Positions 30,651 through 43,259 of a stretch of DNA of 64,000 nucleotides are shown here, one piece after another; positions within the stretch are counted from its first letter, which is position 1, and each line of letters begins with the position of its first letter. Source of the DNA: Agapanthus africanus (Eukaryota; Streptophyta; Magnoliopsida; Asparagales; Amaryllidaceae). The position numbers and the translations under genes are program-made. The notes beneath the pieces were generated by a model. It had not been told where the DNA came from, did no database searches, and saw only the letters and a program-made list of their open reading frames with translations. Location: positions 219,500,996 through 219,564,995 of the forward strand of contig JASDDO010000024.1 of assembly GCA_030015575.1 (NCBI GenBank), given 5' to 3'.

Positions 30651-32169
30651 ATTTAAAAATACAATTTTCTTTAAAAAATGTGATTTCTATTATAAATAAA
30701 ACTTATATTTTTAATAAATAAATATGTATGTAATTAATATCAAAATATCTATTTTTAATATTTATAATATTCCACATTTCCAAAATTCAAGAAAAATATC
30801 TCATTTACAAGAAAATACCATACAATTCTAATATTACAAATAAACACCACATATTATGAAAAATAGGTTTTATTAACTAGAAATGTCACAGTGGTAAAAT
30901 ATGCATCAATGAAAACTTTAAAGACGATAACAAAATACTTGAGGTGTATTTTGAAAATTATTCAAAATTATTTTTACATAAAACCCCCTCATGTTATACT
31001 AAATTACAATAAGGACCCTAGTAAACATAGGTTGAAGCGGGACCGGTCTCTTGAGCCTAAGGGAGCCGGAGATATGGGTGCTTGCCTATTTAAGGCAGAC
31101 AACTTAACAAACAGTGTTATCAACACGGTAATCGTCTTTGAAAAAGACACAAATCTTGCCGTCCATATGCAGCGGTTACCGATAACACCAAAACCTAATT
31201 CAGGATTCAATTTCTTTTCTAATTGTCCGACTCAGACTGAGTCTCAATATAATCAATCTGAATTGAATATGATTCAAGTATATATAACAATTCAATATGA
31301 ATCCATATATTCAATCTGTTCAATCTAATCAATCTATATTGACCGAACCGAACCATGGATATACATCCATCTACATGATTCTCCAGTTACATTCATTTAC
31401 TGATATCATGGTTCTGGCAAGTCACCCATCTATACAATTTATTATACAATTCAACACAATACAAACTATACAATCAAGACATCGCGGGGTTTAAGAGGTA
31501 GATTGGTACGGAAGGTGTAAGAAGTGGCACGAGACTGCAACCATTAAGACACCTAACCTGAATTCAATTGCCGTTGTACCGTGGCTTAACGGTCCTTGTA
31601 TTCCGTTCACCTTAGTCTCTGGTCTACTGAGACTCCTCTCATATACACTGGCCTCTTCTGTACCAAGCTACAAATAACAACGTTAACACTAAATACAACA
31701 TTATAACAATATAATACCACTTTAAAAGCTACATTCTCTCTCTGTCTATTTTACTTCTCCCTTATCTTTGGGACTTACCGAGCGATAGTTCGCTGACGAC
31801 ATTCCTTCTCTTTCTTCTTTGGAATGTTGTCAGGTGGATTGGACATTCAGGAGATCGAGAGCACCGGCGAGGATTTGGATCAGCTAGCCTACGACCCGGA
31901 GCTCTAGATACTTATACATTTCATTTCAGTACTTTCTATTTCTGTTATGCCACTGTTTAGGCATTGCTTTTCATTTCATGTATTTACTTCTCAGATGTAT
32001 TGTAAAAAAAAAGAATGTTAATAAATAAAGTTGCTGTTCAATTATATCTATTGTCTCTAGTGCATTTTTACTTATATTGCTTAGATACGCTCAGCGTGTT
32101 TACTTCAGAGTAAATACGTAGCGGCCTCGTCGCGTCCTCTGCCCGTATACTGGGAAGCGGGGCGTAACA

Positions 32170-32202
32170 CCATCTTACCTCGTGAACTATTGTAACATGT
32201 AG
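32170..32202. other. Short unassigned junction
   Basis: 33 bp between the end of LTR H and the first recognisable base of the reversed LTR I. Nothing further seen. Confidence 0.5.
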
Positions 32203-32774
32203 TGTAAGGCCCCGTCAAAACCCACGGGACAACGACACGAGAACTCATGTGTCTTTTAAGTGACCATCTCGTGCCATGTTAATACGTTCCGTACCAATCT
32301 ACCCTGTTACCCCTGCGTGATGTATTGTATAGGTTATATTTACAGGTCTTGCCGAAACCATGGATACAAGTTGTTCAGGTAGTCAGGTTCAGGATGTAAT
32401 CATGTATTCAAGAAATCATGTCATGTTATAACCATGGCTCGGTCAAGTCCAGTCAAGTATTCATGTTTGGTATTGATGTTTGAATTCAAGTATTCAGGTT
32501 CACGTTCAAGTATTCATGTTAGACTTTGGATTCAAGTTTGAATTGGACTCTGATTTGAGTTTGGATTCAAATTTGAGTTAGACTCAGACTGAGTCAGACA
32601 CTTGTAACTGATTTGGATCCGGAATTAGGTTCGGGAATGTCCGGTAACTGCTGCACATAGACGACAGGATTTGTGTCTTTTTCCAGGACAATTACCATTG
32701 ATAACTCCGTTAAGTTTTCTACCTTAAATAGGCAAGCACTCACTTTCTCCGGCACCCTGGGGCTTAAGAGAATT
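32203..32774 (-). mobile_element. LTR I, 3'-side piece (minus strand), left of insert K
   Basis: On the minus strand this matches the family from the GAGCCC-AGGGAGCCGGAGAAAG block to GGGTTTTGACGGGGCC (compare 1100-1705), then stops, so the last 600 or so bases of the LTR are missing. It continues across insert K at 35769. The target duplication GAATT (32770-32774) marks the insertion site of K. Confidence 0.75.
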
Positions 32775-35768
32775 TGTCACGCCCCGCTTTCCAGAGTACG
32801 CTAAAATGGGCACGTGACATAGTCAACCATGCTACCTGTGGGTAGGAAGTATCCATCTACAGTCACATTACGGCTGTAGAGATATCAAGAACAAAATAAA
32901 ACTATTTAAACATGTCCATAATCCAAGATAACATGAGTCAATAATAAATAAATGCGGAAGCGAAAGATCCAATACAAAATAACTGGAATGTATGTCCCAT
33001 AATGCGGGCTCACATCATGAATAAAATGCAGGAAGGAAAAGCTAACTACTGCTAACACTCACAGCTCAGCCTGTCGGCTGAAGTACTCCTGCTCGGGCTG
33101 CGACAGCGGTACGGAATCTGGGCCATGCAAAACCCAGACGTCAGCGCGTCATGTCATCAAGTAATATAATATGAACAGGGTAACAGGCAATGCAATATAA
33201 ACATGAATAAAGCAAGAATAACAATAATATGAATCAGAGCAGTACAAGATAGTGTGCAGTGGGTAAACTAACTGTCTTATCAGGGTTTCTATTCTAAAGT
33301 CTTTGAAACCAATTGATGAATCATCGATGTAACTCAATAGTATCCCGTGCATGCCCGGGACCACGGTCTAAGACTCCCGGGCTGAAACCGAGACGTGCCG
33401 CTAGACAGTAACAGGTAGCAGGTACAGGCGAGTGATGTCAGCATCATCACTCCGGGGCTGGCCTAGCTCGTAAGACTGATCAGAACAGGTATCGAACTGT
33501 TGAGTTACAAGTCAGGTTTCACCTTTGATTTCCCCATACCCCCAAGTTATGTAGGTCAAGTCAGGTATTTAGTAATCAAGAACTAATGCCAACACAGGAT
33601 CAGGTAAAAGCAGGTTTGTCTGGATAGACAACAGGAACGGTCCATGAGAACTACATGTCAGGTTTGTTGGCATTAGACACAAGATCAGGTAACGGGTTAG
33701 GTCATGGTACATCAGGTCAAGTCAACAGTATACGGTACCATGTCAGGTATATCAATATATATATGTGTATCAAGTCAGGTCAGGATGTAAACCATATCGT
33801 GGGTGTGCTCACAATCAGTTATATAATCAAGCATGGTCATCAATAACATGATATAAGTAATGAATTAAGCGATAGGCAGATTTACTCAATTTGCAGTACA
33901 ACTATCAGTTGTGTCACAGAGATGATTTCAATGTTATGCGAATGCAGGATGACAATTATGGCCTTTTAATCATGTTAACAAGTTTAAGAACTTGAGAGGT
34001 GCAATGATTTGTATATACAGGTTCAATACAGCTATTACAGGTTTAAATGCACGCGGGTGTCCAAATGGAACAAAACTATAGAGATCGTTGCCATAAGCCA
34101 TGCCAATATTAAAATGTGATTAAACAGGTAAATGTGGTTGTTAGGTTCAATTTGCAAACAATAGGTTCCAGGTGTAGCGGTAAAATGATATAATACAATA
34201 TTATACATGAAAATGAGGAATAAGTGTACCAAAGCTAAAATTACAGGTTTAGGGTGTCATAATGTATATGTAAATATTGTATAGCATGTAGCAAGGGGTA
34301 CTTGCCTCGACGGGTCGCGAATCGGGAGAACGGAACGTTAACCGTCGGCGGGGAAAACTCGCGATGGTCGCACGGTTCACGGAATGAACCCAAACGACGA
34401 ACAATGGAACCACACGGGTCGGGGTACCATACTGGAACGTCGGGGCGCGACGTTGGAAACACCGGATTCCGGCGAAAAAGTGAACAATGAACCATGAATA
34501 CATGCAAACAAGAATAGAGGAGAAAACAAAGAAGGAAGGAAGAATGAGATGGAGACAAGGCTTACGGTGGTCTGCAGAGGGTCGTGAGGATCGACGGTCG
34601 TCGAAGAAACTCCGGCGATGGCCTACGACGGCGGCGGAAGAGGTCTGCAGATCAAGAATCGTGTTAGGAGAGAAGGAAAGAAGAAGGAAGAGAGGAGGGG
34701 AGGTGGAACTCACCGAGGAGTGTGCGCGAGGGTCGGGGCTACGGGAAAGAGGTCACTGGCGGCGACTCCGGCGACGCAGATGTGTGCAGGGAAATGCAGG
34801 CGGCTGTGGCGCTGGTCGGGAGTATTGGCACGTCGGGAAAGGAGGAAGAGGGGGCTAGGTGAGGTGAGGATGAGAAGGCGAGGGTGTTGGTGATGGCGTC
34901 GTCGGCGGTGGGCTGCAGCGGCGAAGGCATGCGGCGGTATGGTTTGCGTGGGTTTGGGTTATCGTTTTCGAAAAGAATGAGGAGGGAGGAGATTTGAATA
35001 TATAGAAGAGAGAGATAGAGATAGAGAAAGAGATAGAGAGAGAGAGAGAGAGATAGAGAAAGAGGTAGAAGGAGAGAGATTATCGAGATGAGAGAGAGAG
35101 AGAGATAGAAAGAGAGAGATTATGGGGAGAGAGAGAAAGAGTTATGGGAGAGAGAGATAGAGAGAGAGAGAGATAGAGAAAGAGGTAGAGAGAGAGACGG
35201 GGGCCCACGGGGGATTTAAAAAGGAAATGATTGGTTGAAAGAACTGTAGGAGGTTAGGAAAAATTTATTTAAAAGATTTATAAGATTAGGGGAACAGTAA
35301 TATATATATAGGTTAAGGAAAATATTCGAAGGTTATAAAATATTAAAATTTGGGATTTTGGCGCCAAATAAAACATTTCCAAATCGCGCCCAGGTCGGGT
35401 CCAAAAATTTGAAATTGAAATAATAGAATTTTAAGCGGGATCCAAATTTTAAAATGAAGTGTTTTGCGATAAAAAAGCATACCCCCAAAACGGACACACG
35501 TACGTGCGCATAGCCGTCCAAATTCGCCCGTTTCACCGAACGGGACGAGAACACGATGCACGGACGCTACCATGGGGTTAGGGGTGTCAAGTAGGCAAAG
35601 ATGACTTATTTTTAATTTTATTTTAGATGCCAAAAATTGTTATATGTAGAAATGAATTTGCCGGGTAAAATTTTACAGTAAGCGACAATCAAGCAAGATA
35701 AAAGAGATAAGGGTCATACTATGTTCAAACGGTAACTGAAATTAGTAGCATTGGGCTCGGGTGTTACA
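32775..35768 (-). mobile_element. Solo LTR K (3.0 kb) inserted in LTR I
   Basis: A 2994-bp unit, TGTCACGCCCCG to GGGTGTTACA on the plus strand, with a perfect duplication GAATT at 32770-32774 and 35769-35773. Minus-strand reading starts TGTAACACCCGAGCCC, a common start for plant Ty3/gypsy LTRs. Its ends resemble those of the gag-only family but the interior does not. It contains a G/A-rich zone (34480-34900) and a GA microsatellite (34985-35200). The ORFs at 34249-34930 lie in biased sequence and on both strands, so they are not accepted as genes. Confidence 0.85.
34985..35200. repeat. GA/GATA-type microsatellite
   Basis: GAGAGATAGAGATAGAGAAAGAGATAG and similar for over 200 bp, written here as repeated GAGA, GATA and GAAA words. 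It lies within solo LTR K. Confidence 0.9.
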
Positions 35769-38157
35769 GAATTGATCCCGCTTAAACTTATATTTACTAA
35801 AGTCCTTAAATATTGTTTTATATAACTCGATGGGTTTTATGAAAATATTTTTTATTAAAATTTCAAAATAAACCTCGAGTATTTATTTGTATTATTTAGG
35901 GTTTTCATGGATATGAATTTTAAGGATTTGAGGTATTTTAGTGATGATTGCTTAGCTTGGAAAGTTCATGGTATTTTACTATAAAACTTGTTTTTTTGTT
36001 GGTATCTTGATGGTATTTTAGTGAAACTTGTAATTATTTCATTTAAAACAATTTAAGTTTATTATATTTTGAAAATATATGGATTTTTTAATTTTATATA
36101 ATTATTAAAAATTAATTTTATTTAATTAGAAAAAATCGTTTTTCTTAAAAACCGTATTTAAAACCTTTCCAGGCCGAATGCCCCGTGAGGAGGTCTGCAT
36201 CTCGCTCTACTAGCCTAAGGATATGCGATAATCCACACCATCCAATAGCGGGTACCCTGAAGAGGGTTGTAGCAGCATATTCGCAAATGAATTTAAAATA
36301 CAAATCAAAAGAAATCCGGTTTTATAGTAAATGGTATTTTAATGTAATATTGTACTCGTAACAATTTTCCAACAAAGATGTATCGTGCTATGGAACCAAG
36401 TGTGTATGTAAGGGATAGGTCATTACCACGTGAAGTTTTCCTAAAGGCAAGTTTAAGCAAAACAATAAAAGATGATATATAAACTTTATGGTATTTAAAT
36501 GAAAAAACTTAAATTAATGTTATTTTACTTGATATTCTTGACTAAAGTTTGATTCTAAACCTTATGATTTAAGGTTAAAAGTGATAGGTACAAGTTAGAT
36601 TGAAAAAATATTAAAGAGGAGTTTTCTACGGTTTTGAAAAAGATATCGGTATTAACTCCACTTACCGATATACATTTTGAAATGGAATTTTAAAGATGAG
36701 GAAAGAAGATTGGAAGGGACTTACCGATATACATTTTCAAACAGATCTTTTGATAATACTCATATATATATTTATATATTTAATAAAAATAAATTTTATT
36801 TATTTTCTAGAAATCTCATTTTCTTAAAAATAACATTAAAATTTCCATCGAGATCGAATGTTCCTTGCGGAGGTCCGCATCTCGCTCTACTAGGCCCGAG
36901 AACGTGCGATAACCTGCACCATCCGATCGGGGTTCCCCAAAATGGGTTGTGGAGGCGTAATTGCAAGGAATTAATGAATACTTTTCTTAAAGAAAACAGT
37001 TTTGTAATAGTTTAGGGTATTTTATTGTAACTCGTGATATTCCCAAAAACATTGCCCAAAAGTAAATCGTGCTATGTCCAATATGTGTGTTGTGATATGA
37101 TAGGTCATTACCTAGTAAGTTTTCTAAATGTAATACAGGTATTATGTTAATTTATGACAAAATGTAAAGTATATGGTATTTTACCGTAAAAATACGATAA
37201 AAGTTGCACTTCTTTTGAGATGAAACTTGTTTTAATGTGTTGTTAGTATTTATTAAACATTATATGAGAATATGGTATTTTATTGTTTAAGAAAAATAGA
37301 ATTTTTAAAGAAAAACCGAATCGGAAGTCGGATTAACTCCGCTTCCGTCGGGTTTTAAAAATGAAACGTTTTAAAATAGGAGAAGAGAGGGGGAGAGGGG
37401 ACTTACAAGCTAATAAGGTAGAGGGGAGGTAGGGTAAGACTATGGAACCGTCGGGGCGTCGTTTCATCGCCGGAATCTCCTCGAAACTTCGTCGGAACTT
37501 CGCCTTTTGCTAACTCCACTTGCACAACTTGGGACTTGAGAATTTTTGAGAGTTTTGACAGGAAATTTCTGAGTGAGGATGTGTGAAATGGAGTGTGGTA
37601 TTTATAGGGAAAATTAGGGTTTTGAGGGTTAAAGAATGCATTGAAAATATGCATTAAAAATTGGATTTAAGTGTGATTTAATCTTCTCTGGATGAATGCA
37701 GAGTAAACAAACAATATGGGGGTAGTGGGGTAGGCGAAGAGGTGCTAGGGTGAAAAATTGGGGGCATTACCATCGATTTGAACCGCCGCCGCCGGTCTAA
37801 CCCAACATCTCGCCGGCCATTTCCCGGTGGTTAGTGCTTGGATCGTCGCCACGTGTCCCCGTCGTCTCATATACCCCAGTGCACGTGTTTGTTTATTCTG
37901 TAACTCTTCATCTTACGTGTAGTGCACGTGTAAACCCTTTGGCTTCTAAAAGATTAAAAGAAAATTACAATAAAAATATATGTGGCTAGGGGGATTCGAT
38001 TACAGGGGCTACGTCACAGCAGTGTAAGGCTTTACCAATGAGCTACAAGTGTTTTCTTGCTGTTCAAAAGAAAATTTAATTTATAACTTGTGCTCAGGCT
38101 AAGGTAACCCTTTCTGTATTTTGAAAAAAATTGTACATAAAGTTTAGGATTATTACA
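35769..38157 (-). mobile_element. LTR I, 5'-side piece (chimeric), gag-only Ty3 family
   Basis: On the minus strand it begins at 38157 (TGTAATAATCC) after a polypurine tract, with a tRNA-like block (37981-38052), TATA box (near 37599), GGGACTTACAAG donor region (37408) and hairpin block (36850-36950). A second hairpin block and repeated leader sequence appear at 36160-36260, and GGGACTTACCGATATACATT recurs near 36655 and 36716. The LTR is therefore a join of two pieces, or carries a partial duplication of about 0.7 kb, with a junction near 36720. Confidence 0.7.
37981..38052 (-). other. tRNA-like block with A box, B box and T-run in LTR I
   Basis: Minus strand CTTGTAGCTCATTGGTAAAGC (A box region, here 21 with the leading C; core TAGCTCATTGGTA) and AATCGAATCCCC (B box region), with TTTTT about 12 bp beyond. 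Third copy of the block at 6215 and 7797. Confidence 0.6.
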
Positions 38158-38560
38158 TTTACCCTTCTTATAAAAATTTTATTCTCGAAATTTATAGAAG
38201 GAAAGTGTAACAGGTTCAAAACAATTTGGTGATCGTGATTGTGAAAGAAATACTGGTATTGCATGAAAAGTAACAAGATGATACAAGGGTTTGAAAAGAT
38301 TGAAAGAAATTACCAGTGTTACCTTGGACTACAGTCTCGGCTTCTACGGATGCCAATGTGAAAGTCTGACGCCGGGGTACATTCCTCCTAGCTGGAGGCA
38401 CATTCCTCTATCCTTGAGGCATGTTCCTCAGTGCCTGTTGGAATTGGCGATTAGGCTATGCAGGAGGTGGAGCTGGGAGAGCAAGACGAGGTGCAGGAGC
38501 CTGGATAGCTGGCCGCTGCGGGGAAGTGTTGTGGGTTGAAACTGGATTGCGTCTATAAGG
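38158..38560 (-). pseudogene. gag: gag tail of the element that owned LTR I
   Basis: On the minus strand the sequence matches the proline/alanine-rich tail after the zinc knuckles in element A (7300-7690), ending with AAATTTCGAGAATAAAATTT and a polypurine tract. It is cut at about 38560, where Tat element J begins, without target duplications, so this boundary arose by deletion or recombination. Confidence 0.55.
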
Positions 38561-39060
38561 AAATGTTCCAATTCTATGAACAGGTTGACCAGCTAATAAA
38601 AGAGGTCTGTCAAAAGATTTGGGATGACCACCGTCGCGAAATGGCTATTTATGAAAAGGCCTGGACACAACGCCTCAACCAACAGTCTGCGAAGAAAGAA
38701 GACTACAATACCCTTCATACTCAGCAAGATGTACGTTCTCGCCTCGAAGGAAAATCCCGAAATAGACGCAAAAACAAGGCGAAGAATGCAAACTACGCCC
38801 GAAAACAGCAAAACGAATCCAAGAAGCCGTACACTCGAGGAAAAGCCAGTTGGAACCCGTCCTTTATGAAGAAGATGGGCCGGGAATACTCTTTCCCTCA
38901 AGAAAAGACAAGGAAAATATTCAACCTTGTCATGAAGCACCAAATGATGGCACTTCCGGAGTCTCGGCACCCCGAACAAATAAACGAGGTCCATCATCCG
39001 TATTATTGGTCCTCTCACCGAGCAATAGGTCATCCCCTTGAAGACTGCTTCACCTTCTAA
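38560..39060 (+). pseudogene. Element J: linker between protease and RT
   Basis: QVDQLIKEVCQKIWDDHRRE, a basic stretch (KSRNRRKNKAKNANYARKQQ), GREYSFPQEKTRKIFNLVMK and YYWSSHRAIGHPLEDCFTF. The last has the C/H spacing of the zinc-binding-like cluster seen in Tat gag. It is the counterpart of 11481-12318 in element C. Confidence 0.6.
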
Positions 39061-39570
39061 GAATGGGTTGAAGGCCAGTATCAACAAGGCAGGTTCGCTT
39101 TATCCGACAGCTGGAGGGTAACCCCACCGCAAAGTCATGGGCCAAAGAAAACATATATCGCAAGGATAGGACCAGCCTAGCATCAAGAATGGAAGCAGAC
39201 TCGTACCTTCCATATGATAACACTTTCAGAAGGGGAAGGGCATGAGGACATGGATGACCTTTTCAAGTGCTTCACAAATGAAGACGAGGATGAGGTGATC
39301 TCAGAATTTCCACCGGCACCAAAAGAGCTGGAAGACGGGATATACACCACGGCGGACAACCTAAGGAAAATTGACTTAGGAATGGAAAACGATCCGAGGC
39401 CAATGTTCGTCAGTGAACTGCTCTTTAGAAAACAGGTAGCCACGTTAAAAGGCATGCTCATGCAATATAAAAACTGGTTCGCATGGAATTATTCCGAGAT
39501 GCCGGGATTATATCAAAAAGTAGCAGTACATAAACCGGCCATATCGCCGGACATCAAGCCAGTCAAGTAA
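39061..39570 (+). pseudogene. pol: Element J: segment upstream of RT
   Basis: EGHEDMDDLFKCFTNEDEDE (acidic), then LRKIDLGMENDPRPMFVSEL, LKGMLMQYKNWFAWNYSEMP and KPAISPDIKPVK. The FAW(N/S)..(E/D)MPG motif is the usual lead-in to plant Ty3 reverse transcriptase. Confidence 0.7.
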
Positions 39571-39582
39571 GCGCCAAGAAGA

Positions 39583-40401
39583 ATGCGGCTCAAACTAGAG
39601 ATGAGTATCAACGCCGAAGTTAAGAAAATAATTGACTCCGGCTTCATCCAAGAAGTTCAATATCCTGAATGGATTGCTAACATCGTTCCGGTGATGAAGA
39701 AAAATGGGACGGTGCGCATCTGCGTGGACTTTCGGGACCTCAACAAAGCTTGCCTGAAGGATGATTTCCTAGTACCTGTTACCGAGCTGATGATCGATAA
39801 CACGTCTACCCATGAGTTCTTCTCCTTCATGGATGGATCTTCAGGATACAATCAAATAAAGATGCAAATGGAAGAACCAAAGCATACCGCCTTCCGGACT
39901 CCGCTGAGCATATTCTGCTATAAAGTGATGCCTTTTGGTCTGAAGAACGCTGGCGCTACCTACCAGAGGGCCATGATGAAGATCTTCGATGACCTTATCC
40001 ATGAGATTGTTGAATGCTACATCGACCGCCTTGTGGTGAAAAGAAAGTCATACGAGGAACATTGGGAACATCTAAACACAGTGTTTCAACGTCTTCGGAA
40101 GTATAATATGAAGATGAACCCTCTAAAATGCGCGTTTGGAGTCTCCTCGGGCAAATTCCTAGGATTCATCATACGGCACCAGGGTATCGAAATCGACCCT
40201 TCAAAGATCAAGGCGATTACGGAAATGCCCACACCAAGGACTCTCGAGCAATTGCGATCCCTTCAAGGAAAGCTCGCGTATATCCGACGGTTCATAACTA
40301 ACATATCAGGAAAATGCCGTCCCTACAGTCATCTAATGAAGAAGGGGACCCCGTTCGTCTGGGATCAAAAGTGCCAAAACGCACTAGATGAAATCAAATA
40401 G
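39583..40401 (+). pseudogene. pol: Element J: reverse transcriptase
   Basis: A Ty3/gypsy RT of about 270 residues in family order: VKKIIDSGFIQEVQYPEWIA, VMKKNGTVRICVDFRDLNKA, SFMDGSSGYNQIKM, MPFGLKNAGATYQRAM, the catalytic-loop region near 40015-40040, then FLGFIIRHQGIEIDPSKIKA and LRSLQGKLAYIRRFI (thumb). It copies element RNA into DNA in the cytoplasmic particle. Part of a broken pol. Confidence 0.9.
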
Positions 40402-40910
40402 TACTTAAAAAATCCGCCGGTACTGACCGCTTCGGTGAAGGAAAAACCCCTCATCATGTACACAACAGCCCTTGAGGGTTCTCTAGGCGCGTTATGGGCA
40501 CAGGAGAACGACCAGGGAAAAGAAAGATCTCTATACTATTTGAGTCGAGTTCTCCTGGGGGAAGAAAACTACTACTCCCCCATCGAAAAGCATTGTCTAG
40601 CACTAATCTTCGAGATAACGAAGCTCAAACACTATACCTTGGCACATGAGGTCCATCTTATATTAAAGGTGGATCCTCTCAAATATCTAATGTCGAAGGC
40701 CATACTAACGGGAAGGCTCGCCAAATGGGTCATCCTCTTGATGGAGTTCTCGATAACATATCGACCTCTCAAAGCAGTGAAAGGCCAGGCCATTGCCGAC
40801 TTTCTTGCAGAGAAACCGATACCAGCCGACTCCCCCCTAAATTGTGAGTTGCTGGACGAACATGCGTTCGACATCATCGAAGGAGAGAAGGAGGAAAATG
40901 ATTCCCGATA
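40402..40910 (+). pseudogene. pol: Element J: RNase H (first, retroelement type)
   Basis: LIMYTTALEGSLGALWAQEN, RSLYYLSRVLLGEENYYSPI, EKHCLALIFEITKLKHYTLA and GRLAKWVILLMEFSITYRPL match the connection/RNase H domain that follows RT in Ty3/gypsy elements. It ends with KGQAIADFLAE, a standard linker word. It would digest the RNA strand during reverse transcription. Confidence 0.85.
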
Positions 40911-40911
40911 G

Positions 40912-41340
40912 GAACTTTACTTCGATGGAGCATCGTCCATAAATAGGCGAAAGCAAAACACCCCCATAATCAAAGCCGGGGTGGGCCTTGTCTTCGTACT
41001 CCACAATGAGGGATAATACGTTACGCCCATTCCTTAACGGAGCCGAGGACTAATAACGAAGCTGAATATGAAGCTTTGATAGCAGGTCTCGAGATCGCCG
41101 TCGATATGGGAATCAAAGACATCCTCATATATGGAGACTCCCGACTGATCGTTAGCCAAGTAAATAGCGACTATCAGACGTGCAAGCCAAAGCTAATAAT
41201 GTACGGAGAAAGAGTGCATCAACTGCTGATACAAATCCCCTCCTACATCCTGGAGAGTATACCGCGTGTAGAAAATAGCAAGGCGAATGCATTAGCCAAG
41301 CTGGCCAAGGAATTGGTCGACGAAGACCTCGATGAAGTAA
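40912..41340 (+). pseudogene. pol: Element J: second, archaeal-type RNase H (aRH)
   Basis: ELYFDGASS, NEAEYEALIAGLEIAVDMGI, YGDSRLIVSQVNSDYQ and SKANALAKLAKEL carry the D..E..D pattern of a complete second RNase H. In plants this extra domain between RNase H and integrase defines the Tat lineage. It is the main evidence for the family assignment of elements C, E and J. Confidence 0.85.
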
Positions 41341-41499
41341 GGATCATCGTGCAAAGCCGTAGGGTTCTCGCGCCTGCAGAAATATCTTCAGAGGATTTAA
41401 CAGAGCCATCTGAAGGAAAAGAAACGATCAAACAAGCAGTCCTCCAAATAGAGGATGAAGAAAATGTCAAGGATTGGAGGGAAGTCTTCAAAGACTGCT

Positions 41500-42722
41500 T
41501 CAAATCCCAACGAACGTCCAAAAATGCATCATCTAAACATCATCTCATGAAACGATCTCCGTCTTTTGCCTTCGTCAATGATACTCTATACAAGAGATCG
41601 TTCGACTGCCTGTGGCTAAGATGCATGGGACCAGAAGAAGCAAACAGAGTCGTCCAAGAAACTCATGACGGACTCTGTGATTCTTATCAAGCTGGGCTAA
41701 AAATGAAGTTGAAGATCAAAAGAATGGGTTATTGGTCCACAATGATTCAGGACTGCCTTGAATATGCGAGGCAGTGTCACTCGTGCTAAATTCACGGGGA
41801 CTTCATCCACCAGCATCCAAACCCGCTACACCCAACAGTAGCTAGCTGGCCATTCAAAATGCGGGGAACTGATATAATCGGCCCCATTCAACCAGTATCA
41901 TCCAAAGGACACCGGTTCATACTGGCAACGACCGACTACTTCTCCAAGTGGGCAGAAGCAGTACCACTAAGGGAGTGAATACGGAAAATATCCTCCATTT
42001 CTTCAGGACACATATCATCTATCGATTCGGCACTACGCGACGAATTATCTCGGATAATGGACCTGCTTATAGAAGTCATAAAATCAGTCGCTTCGCACAG
42101 CAGCATAAAATAGATTGGAGATACTCTTCGGTCTACAATTCTCGTGCCAACGGTCTAGCTGATGCTTTCAACAAGTCCCTGATGAAGATTATAAAGAAAA
42201 CGGTGTCCAGAAATAAAAAAAGGCCGGCATGAAAGGCTGCATGAAGCTCTCTGGGCATACCAAACGACATTCAAAACACTAGAAAATACAACACCATACA
42301 CATTGGTATTCGGCACGGAAGCAGCGCTTCCCCTGGAAGTGGAACTCCCTTCTCTACGAGTAGCGGTTCGATATGAGTTGACAGATGAAGAAAATGCTCA
42401 TCTCCGGCTTGAGGAGCTCGACGCCCTCGACGAAACTCGCCTTATAGCGCAGCAAAACCTAAAAGCCTATAAGGCAAGGATGACGCGGTCATATGAAAAA
42501 CTAACTAGGCCGAGAACATTCCGCCAAGGCGAACTCGTGCTAGTCGTCAAAAGTCCTATGATCCCCAACCGTACAAAACGGGGGAAATTCGAGCCGAACT
42601 ATGAAGGACCGTACATCATAGACAAGGTCTACTGAGGTGGAGCCTACCTGCTCATGGATATGCATGGCGAAAGACCCTTTCGGCCAATAAACGGTCGATT
42701 CCTCAATAAATACTACGCCTAA
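41500..42722 (+). pseudogene. pol: Element J: integrase
   Basis: The zinc-binding N-terminal region is at 41640-41800 (ETHDGLCDSYQAGLKMKLKI; CLEYARQCHSC). The core runs from 41860: GTDIIGPIQPVSSKGHRFIL, TTDYFSKWAEAVPL, IIYRFGTTRRIISDNGPAYR and WRYSSVYNSRANGLADAFNK. The C-terminal part at 42240-42722 has YQTTFKTLENTTPYTLVFG, RTFRQGELVLVVKS and NYEGPYIIDKVY. It would insert the cDNA, making 5-bp target duplications. Frame is not continuous over the region. Confidence 0.85.
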
Positions 42723-43250
42723 CGAGTTACGACCTCGGTCAATGATAGATGACGACGCTTGTGTCCACTTGCTATCTTCCCGAGTCAGACCTCTAAAAGT
42801 AGTATCCAAAAGATCCGTTGCCTCGAAAATGGCGATAATGGACTGAAAAGTCCCTGAACTTGAAATTCCGCCTCAAATACGGCGACAAAGGACCGAGATG
42901 TCTTTAAACTAAAACTTCTCCTCAAACGGCGACAACGGACCGAAATGACCTTAAACTAAAATTTTGACTCAAACACGGCACATTGTACCAAATACGGCGA
43001 TATCCACCCTTGAGATTTATATTGCAATCGAAACCTTAACGATGAAGGTTGCAACTCAAGTCTTATTGGCTGTACAGCTACTCCAGCGGTGAAGTCACCC
43101 CTACGTCCCACTGGTAAATAGGTGGGTCACGTAAAAAACGGTATGTCCACAAGCAAAATGGGTAAGGATGAAAACCCGGAAGGGCGCCGTGAGTAAAAAC
43201 AGCAGGATTACCAGCGAACTTGTGAAAACCCAGAAGGGTGCATTCTCATA
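42723..43250 (+). other. Element J: noncoding zone after integrase
   Basis: No ORF. Degenerate CGGCGACAACGGACCGAAATG...CTTTAAACT type units (42820-42960; quoted in parts) recall the GACTATGA.GTCCTTAAACT array of LTR F. A small inverted repeat AACCTT/AAGGTT lies near 43033. Confidence 0.5.
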
Positions 43251-43259
43251 AAATTTTCG

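Larger units (their letters stand above)
29540..32169 (+). mobile_element. LTR H of the gag-only Ty3 family (5' part lost)
   Basis: It ends GGGAAGCGGGGCGTAACA. It has the TATA box (TATAAATACCAC, 29875), GTAAGTCCC (30082), hairpin block (30576-30650), the GACACAAATC block (31145), ACTTACCGAGCGATAG (31770) and AATAAATAAA (32021). The first 300 bp or so of the LTR, including the tRNA-like block, are missing at the junction with the LTR to the left. Short ORFs here are not conserved. Confidence 0.8.

Noticed and set aside
30891-31328. 145-codon ORF in LTR H
   Set aside because: Not kept in the homologous LTR segments near 1090-1400, 9370-9700 or 4400-4640; no domain.
34249-34930. Overlapping ORFs of up to 154 codons on both strands in solo LTR K
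   Set aside because: The DNA is G/A-biased, the ORFs overlap on both strands, composition is arginine- or serine-rich low complexity, and they lie within an LTR next to a GA microsatellite.
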